A DNA stretch of 64,000 bases from Bacteroidota bacterium (GTDB lineage Bacteria; Bacteroidota; Ignavibacteria; Ignavibacteriales; Ignavibacteriaceae): the NCBI GenBank assembly GCA_020161395.1, contig JAIUOE010000009.1, positions 62,001 to 126,000 of the forward strand. The letters run 5' to 3'. Position numbers and translations under genes: made by a program. The notes under the pieces are model-generated. The model had not been told where the DNA came from. It saw only the letters and a program-made list of their open reading frames with translations, and made no database searches. Shown here in pieces: positions 63,535-64,000 of the stretch. The first letter of the stretch is position 1. Each line of letters opens with the position of its first letter.

Positions 63535-64000
63535 TGAGCGAAAACGAGAAAATAAGGCGGGTAATCTCCCTGACAACGGGTAACAGTCTGAAAAACGGAT
63601 TCATGATTCAGTTTCCCGATGGTGAAATGTGGAACCCCGTCCCCGATTCGGTACCCGGTTTTACACTTAAGCTGAAATCAGCGGGTTCATTGAAGAATAC
63701 GATCTTTCCGCCGACGGAATTGAATGTAACCGAAGCATATCTTTTTGACGAGTTTGACATCGAAGGTGACCTTTTTTCAGTTTTTGAAACTGCCTACGAG
63801 TTGTCCGGGGTAAAGAGGGGGCATTCCGAAAATCTCAGTCTCCTCCTCAAAATTCTCTCCCTGCCTTCAAGTCCCCGAAAGAAAGAGAAAAACTTCGCCA
63901 GGAGGATGTCGGGTCAAGCCCACTCTCTCGAGAGGGACAAAGATGCCGTCTCATATCATTACGATATGTCCAACGATCTCTACAAACTCTGGCTCGATCC
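63534..64000 (+). CDS. Cyclopropane-fatty-acyl-phospholipid synthase family protein, cut by window edge
   Basis: The first 155 codons are visible. The N-terminal part (MSENEKIRRVISLTTGNSLK) is not conserved, but SYHYDMSNDLYKLWLD near residue 140 is the start of the CFA synthase domain ('SYHYDxSNDFYxLWLD'). CFA synthases transfer a methylene from S-adenosylmethionine to unsaturated phospholipid chains. It shares a TAATG overlap with P450, so both belong to one operon. The AdoMet and active-site regions lie outside the window. Confidence 0.85.
   Translation, partial: MSENEKIRRVISLTTGNSLKNGFMIQFPDGEMWNPVPDSVPGFTLKLKSAGSLKNTIFPPTELNVTEAYLFDEFDIEGDLFSVFETAYELSGVKRGHSENLSLLLKILSLPSSPRKKEKNFARRMSGQAHSLERDKDAVSYHYDMSNDLYKLWLD

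Overview
The window looks like a chromosomal stretch from a free-living bacterium of the Ignavibacteria / Chlorobi-Bacteroidota side of the tree (inference). Six large exported proteins end in the type IX secretion (T9SS) C-terminal sorting domain of the 'NYPNPFNPxT ... GVYFYR' kind. A LytS/LytTR two-component pair carries a 'ligand beta-propeller' sensor, and YCF48/BNR propellers are abundant. There are no rRNA or tRNA genes, no complete insertion sequence and no CRISPR array. Most genes look like ordinary chromosomal genes; the accessory parts are small islands.

Layout. 1-912: the 3' part of GDP-mannose 4,6-dehydratase with a strong terminator, then an intergenic stretch with a 69-bp tandem repeat. 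1362-5856: a translationally coupled pair of membrane-anchored SARP-like regulators with LamG/Kelch-like exported sensors. 5913-12718: an SDR, a FecR-like exported protein, two T9SS cargo proteins (one an endonuclease I), a HAD phosphatase, a minimal nucleotidyltransferase and a GroES-like protein. 12859-13734: DprA.

13844-17221: a compact restriction-modification island made of a palindromic C-box, an XRE controller, a cytosine-5 methyltransferase, an EcoRII-family endonuclease, a Vsr repair endonuclease and a frameshifted HNH-nuclease remnant. EcoRII, Dcm-type methylation and Vsr share one recognition context, so CCWGG (or a close relative) is the predicted target.

17352-24654: a tandem SmpA/BamE-like protein, o-succinylbenzoate synthase/N-acylamino-acid racemase, a tiny exported protein of six SQA repeats (DUF6150, '7(1) septoil knot' type), pirin, a YefM-YoeB toxin-antitoxin pair with a TGTACA operator, RtcB RNA ligase and a YCF48 propeller. 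24871-32878: a giant T9SS surface protein and a LytS-LytTR signalling pair. 33341-34233: a DUF3800 gene whose stop codon is followed immediately by a predicted three-way-junction RNA. 34661-38533: a fatty-acid oxidation operon (EtfB, EtfA, acyl-CoA dehydrogenase, a 69-residue unknown). 38776-49134: a Cys/Met-metabolism PLP lyase, Upp, EVE and DUF1579 proteins, a T9SS propeller, an exported GH13 amylase, a SpoIIE-type phosphatase and a Kelch T9SS protein. 49452-56341: a large BNR propeller, an AbiEi/AbiEii type IV toxin-antitoxin pair, a methyltransferase and a glycosyltransferase. 56455-64000: a metal-binding exported protein, an outer-membrane barrel, a metallopeptidase, an aldo/keto reductase, an ATP-grasp enzyme, a YCF48 T9SS protein, and a cytochrome P450 overlapping the start of a cyclopropane-fatty-acyl-phospholipid synthase that runs off the window.

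Gaps between operons often hold degenerate low-complexity repeats of a few recurring types ('ttcaaacctcaaac', 'acagatttcacggatt', 'gagacttgagaaac', 'gttctgaggttc'). They look like extragenic repeat families rather than chance. Start codons were revised where a ribosome-binding site, a stop/start overlap or a signal peptide pointed inside the longest open frame. All functions are assigned by reading motifs; no database search was run.
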